From contig NZ_JADNQZ010000059.1 of the NCBI RefSeq assembly GCF_015709515.1, positions 1 through 64,000 on the forward strand: DNA of 64,000 nucleotides, written 5' to 3'. Each line of letters starts with the position of its first letter. Position 1 is the stretch's first letter. Source of the stretch: Methylocystis sp. H62. Lineage in GTDB: Bacteria; Pseudomonadota; Alphaproteobacteria; Rhizobiales; Beijerinckiaceae. Shown here in pieces: positions 55,957 through 64,000 of the stretch. Under the pieces are notes generated by a model. That model worked only from the letters and a program-made list of their open reading frames with translations. It was not told where the DNA came from and did no database searches. A program made the translations under genes and the position numbers.

Positions 55957-57474
55957 CTAGAGATCGTGCCCCGAGTAGGAGCAGTTGAAGGATTTGTTGC
56001 AGAGCGGGAAGTCGGCGACGATGTTGTCCTTGATCGCCGCTTCGAGCAGCGGCCATTGGAACCAGGACGGATCGCGCAAATGGCAGCGCTGCACCACGCC
56101 GTCAGCGCGCATGCGCAGCCAAACGAAGATGTCGCCGCGGAATCCTTCGACGAGCGCCGCGCCTTCCCGCGTCCAGTCTTCCGGCAGCGCCCAGGCAGCG
56201 ATGATCGGTCCCTCCGGCATTTCGTCGAGAATCTGTCTGAGGAGTTTCAGCGAGGCTTTGATTTCGTCGAAGCGGACCCATACGCGCGCATCGACGTCGC
56301 CTTCCTTCGAGGCGCCGATCTCGAAGGTCAGCTGCGGGTAGGGGGCGTAACCGATCGCCTTGCGCGCGTCGAACGTCCGGCCGGAGGCGCGACCGACATA
56401 GCCGCCGCACGCATATTGCTTTGCGAGCGCCTCACTGACGTATCCTGTCCCGACGGTCCGATCCTGCAGCGACGTCGTGTCGCCGAAGAGCGCGATCAGG
56501 CGCGGAGTCATCAGCTCGATCCATTCGATCAGCGTGAAGAGCGCCGTGACGTTCTCTTGCTCCAAATCGACGACAACGCCTCCCGGCGCGATGCGATCCA
56601 TCATCAGGCGGTGTCCGAAGCAACTTGCCGCTTCTCTCAAGATGCGTTCGCGGACGATGCCGCATTGCGCATGCATCAATGCGAAGGCCGCGTCGTTGCA
56701 GATGGCGCCGATATCGCCGAAATGATTGGCGAGGCGTTCCAGTTCGGCCATCAGCGCGCGCAGATATATCGCGCGCGGCGGAACATGGACGTCGAACGCC
56801 GCTTCGACCGCCTGCGAAAAGGCGAGGTTATAGGCGACCGTGCTGTCGCCGGACACGCGCGCCGCGAGACGCGCGGCGCGCTCGATCGAGGCGCCGGCCA
56901 TCAGTTGATCGACGCCCTTGTGCACAAAGCCAAACCGCTCCTCAAGACGCACGACGGTTTCGCCATTGGCGGAGAAGCGGAAATGGCCCGGCTCGATAAT
57001 GCCGGCATGCACGGGTCCGACCGGTATCTGGTGGAGCGGTTCGCCTTCGGCGGGAAGGAATGCGTAACTGTCTTTGGTGGAGTCGATCTTTTCGGGGTCG
57101 CTGCAGGGATGACGCACGCCCCAACGGCCATGATCGAGCCAGGGCCGCGCGTCGGGCGCATTTTCGGCTCGCAGGCCATAAAGATCGCGGATCGCGCGCT
57201 CAAGCCTCAACGCCGGCGGATGCAATCGCCCGACGGATGGAAAGGAGCCCTCGGGACACTCCAAACTGACGATGCGCAGGCGCGGCTGCCGCTCTTCGAG
57301 CACCGCCATGTGAACGCTCGAAGGTTCGCCCCACAGGCTGAGGAGCTCGCGCGCGCCCTTCGCAAGACTTTCGGCGAAAGCGAGCCAACCAGCTCTGTCG
57401 ACGATCTCACGCGGCCAGGGCAGGCACGTCGGCGGCGACGGCTGGGCCTCTATCTGTTTGCTGGCGAAGTTCAT
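55957..57474 (-). CDS. Fused NuoCD/HycE-like large subunit lacking the NiFe site (Ehr type)
   Basis: A 505-residue fusion of a NuoC-like (1-115) and a NuoD/hydrogenase-large-subunit-like region. The HycE-type motif GPVHAGIIEPGHFRF...RLEER.GFVHKG is intact. The NiFe ligands are not: at the L1 site, where HycE has CGIC-x3-H, this protein has S208-G-D-S211 and Tyr215. At the C-terminus there are Cys492 and Cys498, five residues apart, instead of CxxC, and no cleavable extension. This fits energy-converting hydrogenase-related (Ehr) proteins, not a H2-active enzyme. The start 57474 follows HyfF by 17 bases; the frame runs upstream into that gene. Confidence 0.88.
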   Translation of the reverse strand: MNFASKQIEAQPSPPTCLPWPREIVDRAGWLAFAESLAKGARELLSLWGEPSSVHMAVLEERQPRLRIVSLECPEGSFPSVGRLHPPALRLERAIRDLYGLRAENAPDARPWLDHGRWGVRHPCSDPEKIDSTKDSYAFLPAEGEPLHQIPVGPVHAGIIEPGHFRFSANGETVVRLEERFGFVHKGVDQLMAGASIERAARLAARVSGDSTVAYNLAFSQAVEAAFDVHVPPRAIYLRALMAELERLANHFGDIGAICNDAAFALMHAQCGIVRERILREAASCFGHRLMMDRIAPGGVVVDLEQENVTALFTLIEWIELMTPRLIALFGDTTSLQDRTVGTGYVSEALAKQYACGGYVGRASGRTFDARKAIGYAPYPQLTFEIGASKEGDVDARVWVRFDEIKASLKLLRQILDEMPEGPIIAAWALPEDWTREGAALVEGFRGDIFVWLRMRADGVVQRCHLRDPSWFQWPLLEAAIKDNIVADFPLCNKSFNCSYSGHDL

Positions 57475-57491
57475 CTTTTCATCCTTTGAAC

Positions 57492-58940
57492 TCAACCCAA
57501 GAGCCGCGCGACGTTCTGGAACCAGGTCACGACGTGCGAGGGAAGGTAGATTCCCGCCAGCAGCACGAGCGAGAGATGCGCGTAGACAGGCCACATCGAA
57601 GCCTTCACCTCGCCTTGGTCGCGGCTCGGCTCGCCGAACGCCATTCCGGTGAGCCGCAACAGCAAGGCGCCAAAAGCCAGCAGCAGGCCGAAAACCAGCG
57701 GAATGGCGAGGAGCGGCTGGCGCGCGAAGGTCGAACTCACGACGAGAAATTCGCTCATGAAGATTCCGAGCGGGGGCAGACCGATGATCGCCACGACGCC
57801 GACGACGAGAGACCAGCCCAGCGCCGGATGGCTCTGCGTCAGTCCTCTGATGTCGGCGATCTTCTGCGTGCCCTTGGCCTGCGCGATGTGGCCGACCGAG
57901 AAGAAGATCGCGGACTTCGTCAGGCTGTGCATCGTCATGTGCAGCAGGCCGGCGAAGTTGGCGAGCGGTCCGCCCATGCCGAAGGCGAAGGCGATGATGC
58001 CCATGTGCTCGATGGAGGAGTAGGCGAACAGCCGCTTAATGTCGCCGCGGCGGTAGAGCATGAAGGCCGCCATGATGAGCGATGCAAGGCCGAGCGTGAT
58101 CATCAGCGGACCCGGCGTAATCGCCGCCGCATTCGCGGTCAGCAGCATCTTGAACCGCAGCACCGCATAGAGCGCGACATTGAGCAGGAGGCCGGACAGG
58201 ACCGCCGAAATCGGCGTCGGGCCTTCCGCATGCGCGTCCGGGAGCCAGGCGTGCATCGGCGCCAGGCCGACCTTGGTGCCGTAGCCGAGCATCAGGAACA
58301 CGAAGGCGACGTTGAGCATCCGGGGATTGAACTGCGGCGCCTGCGACATCAGCGTCGTCCAGACCATGGCGTCATAGCCCTGTCCCAGAACCGGCTCGGC
58401 CGCCATGTAAATGAGGATCGTGCCAAAGAGCGCCAGGGCGATCCCGACGCTGCCGAGGATGAAATATTTCCAAGCGGCCTCGAGCGCGTGCGGCGTGCGG
58501 TACATGCCGACCATCAACACGGTCGTCAGGGTCGCGACTTCGACCGCGACCCACATGAGGCCGATGTTGCTGGCGAGCAGCGCCAGATTCATCGCGCACA
58601 TCAGCGACTGATACATCGCGTGATAGAAGCGCACGTTCCTCGTGGTCAGCCGGCCAGTTTCCATCTCATGGTCGATATAGCTCGCGCTATAGACGCTCGT
58701 GGTGAAGCCGATGAAGGTCGAGAGCACAATAAAGACGATGTTGAGGTCGTCGACAAAGAGATAGCCGCCGCTTTCGGGCTCGACGACGAGAAGCACAAGC
58801 GCGAAGAGAAACGTCGCGCCGGAGGCGCAGAGATTGATGATCGCCGAGCGTCGGTAGGCCGGTTCAAGCGCGACCGCAATGGCCGCGGCGGCGGGAATGC
58901 CAATAAGCGCGTTCGAGACCAGGAAGAGATCGGAACTCAT
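57492..58940 (-). CDS. hyfF: Hydrogenase-4 subunit F-like proton-channel protein
   Basis: Antiporter-like membrane subunit of 482 residues related to HyfF and NuoM/NuoN, with about 14 helices. The proton-path features are visible: Glu in the fifth-helix region (WVAVEVATL), Lys in GYGTKVGLAPMHAWLPDAHAE and the later lysine in SLTKSAIFF. It starts with a 4-base overlap with hyfE. It would pump protons as part of the membrane arm. Confidence 0.92.
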   Translation of the reverse strand: MSSDLFLVSNALIGIPAAAAIAVALEPAYRRSAIINLCASGATFLFALVLLVVEPESGGYLFVDDLNIVFIVLSTFIGFTTSVYSASYIDHEMETGRLTTRNVRFYHAMYQSLMCAMNLALLASNIGLMWVAVEVATLTTVLMVGMYRTPHALEAAWKYFILGSVGIALALFGTILIYMAAEPVLGQGYDAMVWTTLMSQAPQFNPRMLNVAFVFLMLGYGTKVGLAPMHAWLPDAHAEGPTPISAVLSGLLLNVALYAVLRFKMLLTANAAAITPGPLMITLGLASLIMAAFMLYRRGDIKRLFAYSSIEHMGIIAFAFGMGGPLANFAGLLHMTMHSLTKSAIFFSVGHIAQAKGTQKIADIRGLTQSHPALGWSLVVGVVAIIGLPPLGIFMSEFLVVSSTFARQPLLAIPLVFGLLLAFGALLLRLTGMAFGEPSRDQGEVKASMWPVYAHLSLVLLAGIYLPSHVVTWFQNVARLLG

Positions 58941-59599
58941 GAACGTCCTCCGCGCACGCGATCGAGTTCAGAAAGGTCGACGTTGTCGAATCGCTCGCGG
59001 ATGCGAAACAGGAAGATGCCGATCACGATGAAGGCGATGAGAATGGAAAAGGCGACGCTGATCTCGACGACGAGCGGCATGCCGTTCGCCCCTGCCGCAG
59101 CTAAAACCAGACCATTTTCCAGCGACATGAAGCCGATAATCTGGCTCACGGCGTTGCGTCGCGTCACCATCATCAACAGCCCCAGCAGCACGATCGCCAA
59201 GGCGAAAGCGATGTCCTCGCGCGACAGCGGATCAGCGGAGGCGGTCGCCGGCAGCATGACGACGAGCGACAGCGCCACAAGAAATATGCCGATGAGCATG
59301 GTTATGCCGACGCCGCCAACGACCTCGACGGTGCGGTGGATGCGCAAACGCTTGATGATGCGGCGAAGGCTGAAGGGAATGATCAGCGCCTTGAAGACCG
59401 CCGCGATGCAAGCTGTGAAATAGAGGTGCGGCGCGTCCTGGTAATAGGCCTGCCAGGCGACCGACAGCGACAGAATGACGGCGTGGAGCGTGTAGATATT
59501 GATGAGCCCTGATATTCTGTCCTGATACAGCAGCATGAAGCTCGTCAGGAGGAGCGCGCCCGCCAGCACATGGGCGATGTCGATCGTCAAAAGCTCCAT
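58937..59599 (-). CDS. hyfE: Hydrogenase-4 subunit E-like membrane protein
   Basis: Small membrane subunit of 220 residues related to HyfE, corresponding to a fused NuoJ/NuoK-like part. About six helices are visible, with a NuoK-like SLENGLVLAA segment carrying a membrane glutamate. The ATG at 59599 overlaps the stop of the NuoH-like gene by one base (TGATG), so translation is coupled; an upstream in-frame extension to 59827 reads through that gene and is not real. Confidence 0.9.
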   Translation of the reverse strand: MELLTIDIAHVLAGALLLTSFMLLYQDRISGLINIYTLHAVILSLSVAWQAYYQDAPHLYFTACIAAVFKALIIPFSLRRIIKRLRIHRTVEVVGGVGITMLIGIFLVALSLVVMLPATASADPLSREDIAFALAIVLLGLLMMVTRRNAVSQIIGFMSLENGLVLAAAGANGMPLVVEISVAFSILIAFIVIGIFLFRIRERFDNVDLSELDRVRGGRS

Positions 59600-60552
59600 C
59601 AGAGGCTCCGTGTTACGAAAACGAGCAGCGTCGCCAGGAGGCCAAGCATCAGCCCCGCGCCGAGAAAGTCCGGCACGCGAAAGATGCGCATCTTGGCAGT
59701 GGACGTCTCGAACAACGCGAGCGCGCCGCCGCCGATCGCCAGCTTCAGGACGTAAGCGCAAAGGCCGATCATCATCGCCTCCGCGCCGGCATCGTGCGAC
59801 GCGAGCCCAACGGGGAAAAAGACGCAAGCGATGAGCGAGATATAAAGCAGCAGCTTGAGCGCGGAAGCGAGTTCAATGAGCGCGAGATAGCGCCCGGAAT
59901 ATTCGAGAACCATCGCCTCATGCACCATCGTCAACTCAAGATGGGTCGCCGGATTATCGACGGGAATCCGTCCATTTTCTGCGATGGCGACGATGAGGAG
60001 CGCGACGAGCGCCATCCCGACCGAGGCGCGCAATTCCATATTCGCGACCATGTAGGCTGCAATTTCCGAGAGCTGCGTCGTTCCGGCGACGAAGGAGACG
60101 GTGAAGACGATCATCATCATCGCCGGCTCCGCGAGCGAGCCGAACATCGCCTCGCGACTGGAGCCGATGCCGCCAAAACTCGTTCCAATGTCCATGCCCG
60201 CGAGAGCAAGGAAGAAACGGGCGCTGCCGAGCAGGGCGATGATGGCGATGAGATCGGCCGACCAGCTGAACGTCAGTCCGGTGGCGAATGTCGGCACCAG
60301 CGATGCGGCGACCCAGATCATCGCAAAGATCAGATAAGGCGCCGAGCGATACAGCCACGACGCGTTGTCCGCGAGGACGACCTCCTTGCGCAGCAGCCGA
60401 ATGAGGTCGAGCCAGGGCTGAATGATCGGCGGTCCTTTGCGGCGCAAGAGACGCGCCTTCAGCTTTCGAACGAAGCCGATCAGAAGCGGCGCCAGCGCAA
60501 GCACTAAAAGCATTTGGAGGCTCTGCGCCAGGAGGTTGAAAAGAAGAGTCAT
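59599..60552 (-). CDS. hyfC: Formate hydrogenlyase subunit 4/HyfC (NuoH-like)
   Basis: Membrane subunit of 317 residues homologous to HycD/HyfC and NuoH, which couples the redox module to the membrane arm. It has eight helices and the family motifs GPPIIQPWLDLIRLLRKE, GSSREAMFGSLAEPA and ENGRIPVDNPATHLELTMVHEAM with its conserved acids. Its ATG overlaps the HyfB stop by 4 bases. The frame is open much further upstream but that part is antisense-like within HyfB. Confidence 0.93.
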   Translation of the reverse strand: MTLLFNLLAQSLQMLLVLALAPLLIGFVRKLKARLLRRKGPPIIQPWLDLIRLLRKEVVLADNASWLYRSAPYLIFAMIWVAASLVPTFATGLTFSWSADLIAIIALLGSARFFLALAGMDIGTSFGGIGSSREAMFGSLAEPAMMMIVFTVSFVAGTTQLSEIAAYMVANMELRASVGMALVALLIVAIAENGRIPVDNPATHLELTMVHEAMVLEYSGRYLALIELASALKLLLYISLIACVFFPVGLASHDAGAEAMMIGLCAYVLKLAIGGGALALFETSTAKMRIFRVPDFLGAGLMLGLLATLLVFVTRSL

Positions 60553-62555
60553 ATCGCCACCAGCACCAGGAGGAAGACGAGCGCGGCGAAAACCAGCGCG
60601 AGATATTCCTGGATCGTCATAAGACTGAGGACGTTCAGCCGCTCGGCGCAGGACTCGACCGCCCGGGTGAGGGGCGCATAAAGATAATCGAAGATTCGAT
60701 CCTTGATTTCGACGCTGAGGCGCGCGGCCCGCGTATCGCCGGGCGCCGGCATGTCGAGGCGCTCCCGCACCGAAAAGGCCATAACGCCAAGGGTGCGCCG
60801 GATCGGCTGCGCGAAGCTGCTGCCGGTGTATTGGGTCGTGGGGCTGGCTTCGATGTAGCCGCAATCCCACGCCGGCGCGCGCCGCGACCGCGCCGTGCCG
60901 AATTTGTGGATGACCCATCTCGCCGAATAGGCGGAGAAAAGAATGAACACGAAGACCAGAAGCCCATTGTAGGAGCTGCGGCTTTCGGCGACGGGCGCGA
61001 TCGAGAGCCAGGAGAGTTCGGCCTGCGTCGGCATGCGGCCGCCGACAAAATCTTTCGCCACGGGTGAGATCGTGTCGATGAGGAGGCTCGGCAGCAGACC
61101 GGCGATGAGGCACAGCGTCAGCAAAACCGCCATAGTGCCGAGCGACCAGCGATCCGGGTCGTGCGCCCTGCGCGCCGCTTCGCTGCGGGGACGCCCCAGA
61201 AAAGCGACGCCATAGGCGCGGATGTAACAGCCGGCGCCGAGCGCCGCGCTCAGCGCCAGCGCCACGCCGACCGCCGGAACGAGGAGCTTCACGGTCCATT
61301 GCGGCAGCGCCGGGCTCAGCAGGATCGCCTGAAAGACCAGCCATTCCGACACGAAGCCGTTCAGCGGCGGCAGGGCGGCGATGGCGACGCAGCCGCCGAG
61401 AAAAAGGAACGCCGTTTTCGGCATGGCGTGAATAAGACCGCCGAGCCGCTCGATGCTTCTTTCGCCGCTCGCATTCAATACCGCGCCGGCGCCAAAGAAC
61501 AGCAGGCTCTTGAACAGCGAATGATTGAAAACGTGAAAGAGCGCCGCCGTGAAGGCGAGCGCGGCCGGCAGCGCCATGCCATTGGCCTTGAACGCCAAGG
61601 CGAGTCCGAGCGCGATGAAAATGACGCCAATGTTTTCGATAGTGCTGTAGGCGAGCAGCTTCTTCAAATCGCTCTGAATCGTCGCGAAGAGAACGCCGAT
61701 GAGCGCGCTCGCCGCGCCAAAGGTCATCGGCTCGACCGACCACCAGAAGGCCGGCGGCCCGAGCAAATCGAACACGACGCGAATGAAGCCGTAGACGGCG
61801 ACCTTCGTCATAACGCCGCTCATCAGGGCCGAGACGTGGCTCGGCGCCGCGGGATGGGCGAGCGGCAACCAGATATGCAAGGGCGCGAGTCCGGCTTTGG
61901 ACCCCATGCCGACTAACGCGAGGGCCAGGACGAGGCCCGACGTCCATCCCGCCTTCGTCGACTCGCGAATCGAGGCGAAGTCGTAGGCGCCGCCGACGCC
62001 CCCGAGAACGCCAAACGCCATCAACAGCGCAAAACCGCCGAAGCTCGCCATCAACAGATAGACGAAGCCCGCGCGCCTGTTCTCCTCCTCATGATGGTGC
62101 GTCAGCACGAGCGCCCATGACGTGAGCGACATGAACTCCCAAGCGACGAGAAAGGTGAAGGCGTCGTCGGCCAGCACGACGAGGTTCATGCCAGCGAGAA
62201 AAGCTGGATAGAACGGCAGCACGCGCATCGGCTCTTTCTCATGCGCGCCATAGCCGATCGCGTAGGCGCTCGCCGCCGCGCCGCCCAGATTGACGACGGC
62301 GAGAAAAAAAGCGGTCAGGACGTCGATGCGAAAATGCATGCCGATCCACGGCAGTCCGAGCGGCAAAGCCGTCGAAATGACATGAGCGCCCCTTGGCATG
62401 ACCGCTGCGAGGAAAATGACGCCGCAGAGGCCGATGCAAAGGCGGTAGACGTTGCGGCTGACGTCATGGTTCCGCCTGTCCAGGATGGCGTAGACGCTGA
62501 CGGCGAGCAGGGCGCTGACAGAGGTCAGCGCCAGGTAGAGCGGCATACGTATCAC
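60549..62555 (-). CDS. hyfB: Hydrogenase-4 subunit B-like proton-channel protein
   Basis: Antiporter-like membrane subunit of 668 residues related to HyfB/HycC and NuoL. It has the proton-path Glu in VAWEFMSLTSW, Lys in GMGSKAGLAPLHIWLPLAHP, the FNHSLFKSLLF helix, and a C-terminal extension as in HyfB. It is first of the complex genes, 51 bases after the SulP gene, and its 3' end overlaps the NuoH-like gene by 4 bases. Confidence 0.92.
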   Translation of the reverse strand: MIRMPLYLALTSVSALLAVSVYAILDRRNHDVSRNVYRLCIGLCGVIFLAAVMPRGAHVISTALPLGLPWIGMHFRIDVLTAFFLAVVNLGGAAASAYAIGYGAHEKEPMRVLPFYPAFLAGMNLVVLADDAFTFLVAWEFMSLTSWALVLTHHHEEENRRAGFVYLLMASFGGFALLMAFGVLGGVGGAYDFASIRESTKAGWTSGLVLALALVGMGSKAGLAPLHIWLPLAHPAAPSHVSALMSGVMTKVAVYGFIRVVFDLLGPPAFWWSVEPMTFGAASALIGVLFATIQSDLKKLLAYSTIENIGVIFIALGLALAFKANGMALPAALAFTAALFHVFNHSLFKSLLFFGAGAVLNASGERSIERLGGLIHAMPKTAFLFLGGCVAIAALPPLNGFVSEWLVFQAILLSPALPQWTVKLLVPAVGVALALSAALGAGCYIRAYGVAFLGRPRSEAARRAHDPDRWSLGTMAVLLTLCLIAGLLPSLLIDTISPVAKDFVGGRMPTQAELSWLSIAPVAESRSSYNGLLVFVFILFSAYSARWVIHKFGTARSRRAPAWDCGYIEASPTTQYTGSSFAQPIRRTLGVMAFSVRERLDMPAPGDTRAARLSVEIKDRIFDYLYAPLTRAVESCAERLNVLSLMTIQEYLALVFAALVFLLVLVAI

Positions 62556-62606
62556 CTTCGATTCGACGCGGCGGTCGTCGGTCGCGCCCTGCGTGAACTT
62601 TACGGA

Positions 62607-64000
62607 CTAGACGCTGCGCTTGCGCGGGGCGAGGGGGTGCTTTGACGTCGCGACGTGTTGATCCAGTCCGCGAACCTCTGCGTGGCCGCCATTTGCTTCA
62701 TAGTCCTCGCAGAAGTGATGAAGGTTCTCCATCACCGTATGATCGACGCACCAGGACTCTGAGAGATCAAAGATCACCGCTTTGCCCTTTGGGAGCTTCG
62801 CGAGATCGCCCTTGAGCGCGAGGTAATTGGCGAAAAAGGCCGCGCCGCCGATCTTGACCTCGTAGACGCCGGGCTCGCTCTCCACGATGTCGCGACGCAG
62901 CTTGAAGACCTGTCCCCAATTGACGCTGCGCCAGAAGTGGAACAGGAACTCGGCGGCGATGCCGATGGCGACGCCGATCAAGAGATCGGTCGCCAGCACG
63001 CCGATGATGGTGATCACGAAAACGGTGAGCTGGTCCCAGCCGATCGCCAGCGTCTTCTTGAACTCGAGCGGCGACGCAAGTCGGTAGCCGGTGAACACCA
63101 GCAGCGCGGCAAGGGCGGCAAGCGGGATCTCGTGAATGACCCTCGGAAAGAGTGCGACGAAGATCAGCAGGAACAATCCATGGAAGAAATTCGCCCATCC
63201 TGTGCGCGCGCCATTATTCACATTGGCGGAGCTGCGGACGATTTCTGCGATCATCGGCAGACCGCCAATCAGGCCGCAGATGATGTTGCCGAAGCCGACC
63301 GCCGCGAGGTCGCGGTTGAGATCTGAGGTGCGCTTATAAGGGTCGAGCTTGTCGACCGCCGCCGAGCTGAGCAGGCTCTCCAGGCTGCCGACGAGACAGA
63401 TGGCGAAGACCTGCTGCCAGAACATGCTGGAGCCGATCAGCGAGAAGTTCGGGAAGGCGAAGCCGGACAGGAAGTTCTGCGGAATCGAGACGAGGAATTT
63501 CGGACCGATCGTGAATTCGTGATGCGGCAGGAACGGCGTGTCCGGCAGGAAGAGATAGATATGTTCATCGTCGAGATCGTAATATTGCGCGAGCGCCATG
63601 CCGATGATGACGACGACGAGCGGCGCCGGGATCATTTTCAGTCGGCGACTCTTCACCAGCGACCAGGCGATCAGGATCAAAAGCCCAATGCCGCCGATTA
63701 TGGCGACTTCCGGATTCATGTCGCGAATGCTTGCGGGGATCGCCGCAATCGTCTCAAACAGAGTCTGCGCATCCGGCTTCACGCCGAGCATGACGTGAAT
63801 CTGCTTGGCCATAATGATGATGCCGATCGCCGCCAACATGCCGTGCACGGCTGAGGACGGAAAAAAGGCGCTCATCTTGCCGGCTTTCATGACGCCCATC
63901 AGCATCTGAATGACGCTGGCGCATACAATCGCGGCTAAGGTGTAGTGGTAGCCAGCTTTGGCGTCGCCGTCGCCGAGCGCCTGCACCGAGTCCAGAATGA
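62607..64000 (-). CDS. SulP-family anion transporter with STAS domain (5' end outside window)
   Basis: Inner-membrane inorganic anion transporter of the SulP/SLC26 family (sulfate, bicarbonate or similar). The frame is open through base 64000 and the N-terminal helices are missing. About 464 residues remain: transport core with SSANVNNGARTGWANFFHGL and LATDLLIGVAIGIAAEF, then a C-terminal STAS domain starting near GVYEVKIGGAAFFANY. It is on the same strand as the Hyf/Ehr-like genes with only 51 bases between and no terminator, so it probably shares their transcript. Bicarbonate is a plausible substrate, but that is inferred. Confidence 0.9.
   Translation of the reverse strand, partial: ILDSVQALGDGDAKAGYHYTLAAIVCASVIQMLMGVMKAGKMSAFFPSSAVHGMLAAIGIIIMAKQIHVMLGVKPDAQTLFETIAAIPASIRDMNPEVAIIGGIGLLILIAWSLVKSRRLKMIPAPLVVVIIGMALAQYYDLDDEHIYLFLPDTPFLPHHEFTIGPKFLVSIPQNFLSGFAFPNFSLIGSSMFWQQVFAICLVGSLESLLSSAAVDKLDPYKRTSDLNRDLAAVGFGNIICGLIGGLPMIAEIVRSSANVNNGARTGWANFFHGLFLLIFVALFPRVIHEIPLAALAALLVFTGYRLASPLEFKKTLAIGWDQLTVFVITIIGVLATDLLIGVAIGIAAEFLFHFWRSVNWGQVFKLRRDIVESEPGVYEVKIGGAAFFANYLALKGDLAKLPKGKAVIFDLSESWCVDHTVMENLHHFCEDYEANGGHAEVRGLDQHVATSKHPLAPRKRSV

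Noticed and set aside
55957..57474. Annotation as an active NiFe hydrogenase or formate hydrogenlyase
   Set aside because: The L1 cysteines are serines, the C-terminal cysteines are not in CxxC spacing, and no maturation extension is present.
55093..59423. Long plus-strand open frames of 798 and 645 codons
   Set aside because: Both are antisense to the hydrogenase-like subunit genes, which show clear family motifs and overlapping operon structure.

Overview
The window looks like the chromosome of a type II (alphaproteobacterial) methanotroph of the Methylocystis/Methylosinus group. The main evidence is a complete pmoCAB operon for particulate methane monooxygenase, with a PmoA that reads like the conventional high-expression PmoA1 form of that group. 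GC-rich coding sequence, an HpnN-type hopanoid transporter and Rhizobiales-like intergenic repeats fit this. No rRNA, tRNA, CRISPR array, insertion sequence or phage gene was seen.

Layout. 1-5.0 kb: the 3' part of ftsH with a strong terminator, then pmoC-pmoA-pmoB with hairpins in both intergenic gaps and a terminator after pmoB. 5.3-17.6 kb: a NicO-type nickel/cobalt exporter; a leftward copper-homeostasis operon (isoprenylcysteine-methyltransferase-like membrane protein, CopA-type P-ATPase with a C-terminal CopZ-like module that has its own Shine-Dalgarno, and an SDR); a divergent ClpX-type zinc-finger/HTH protein behind two perfect inverted repeats; bioFDA; fadD; and a second NicO transporter with its DUF1007 partner. 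17.8-25.5 kb: a fused indolepyruvate ferredoxin oxidoreductase, then cobK-cobQ-cobC-bluB for cobalamin. 26-35 kb: a four-gene tripartite RND efflux operon. 35.4-41.6 kb: a DUF2147 protein, hpnN, a DUF1624-type acyltransferase-like membrane protein, CcdA and a Bax-inhibitor-1 protein. 42-55 kb: a more accessory stretch with a membrane-anchored periplasmic protein of possible PmoD/AmoD type, a lytic transglycosylase, a disordered membrane protein with three Trp-Phe repeats, tryptophanase, a zinc-ribbon protein, a methyltransferase, a DUF4239 protein, an HWE sensor kinase, an exported HAD phosphatase and a DcaP-like porin. 55.4-64 kb: a leftward SulP anion transporter (cut by the window end) followed by a six-subunit membrane complex related to hydrogenase-4/formate hydrogenlyase and complex I.

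The most interesting region is the last one. The hydrogenase-large-subunit homologue has Ser-Gly-Asp-Ser where NiFe enzymes have Cys-Gly-Ile-Cys, while the small subunit keeps its four FeS cysteines and all proton-channel subunits are present. It is therefore probably an energy-converting hydrogenase-related (Ehr) proton pump rather than a hydrogenase, apparently in one transcription unit with a SulP anion/bicarbonate transporter. Metals are a common theme: copper (pMMO, CopA, possible PmoD-like protein), nickel/cobalt (two NicO transporters) and cobalt in cobalamin.
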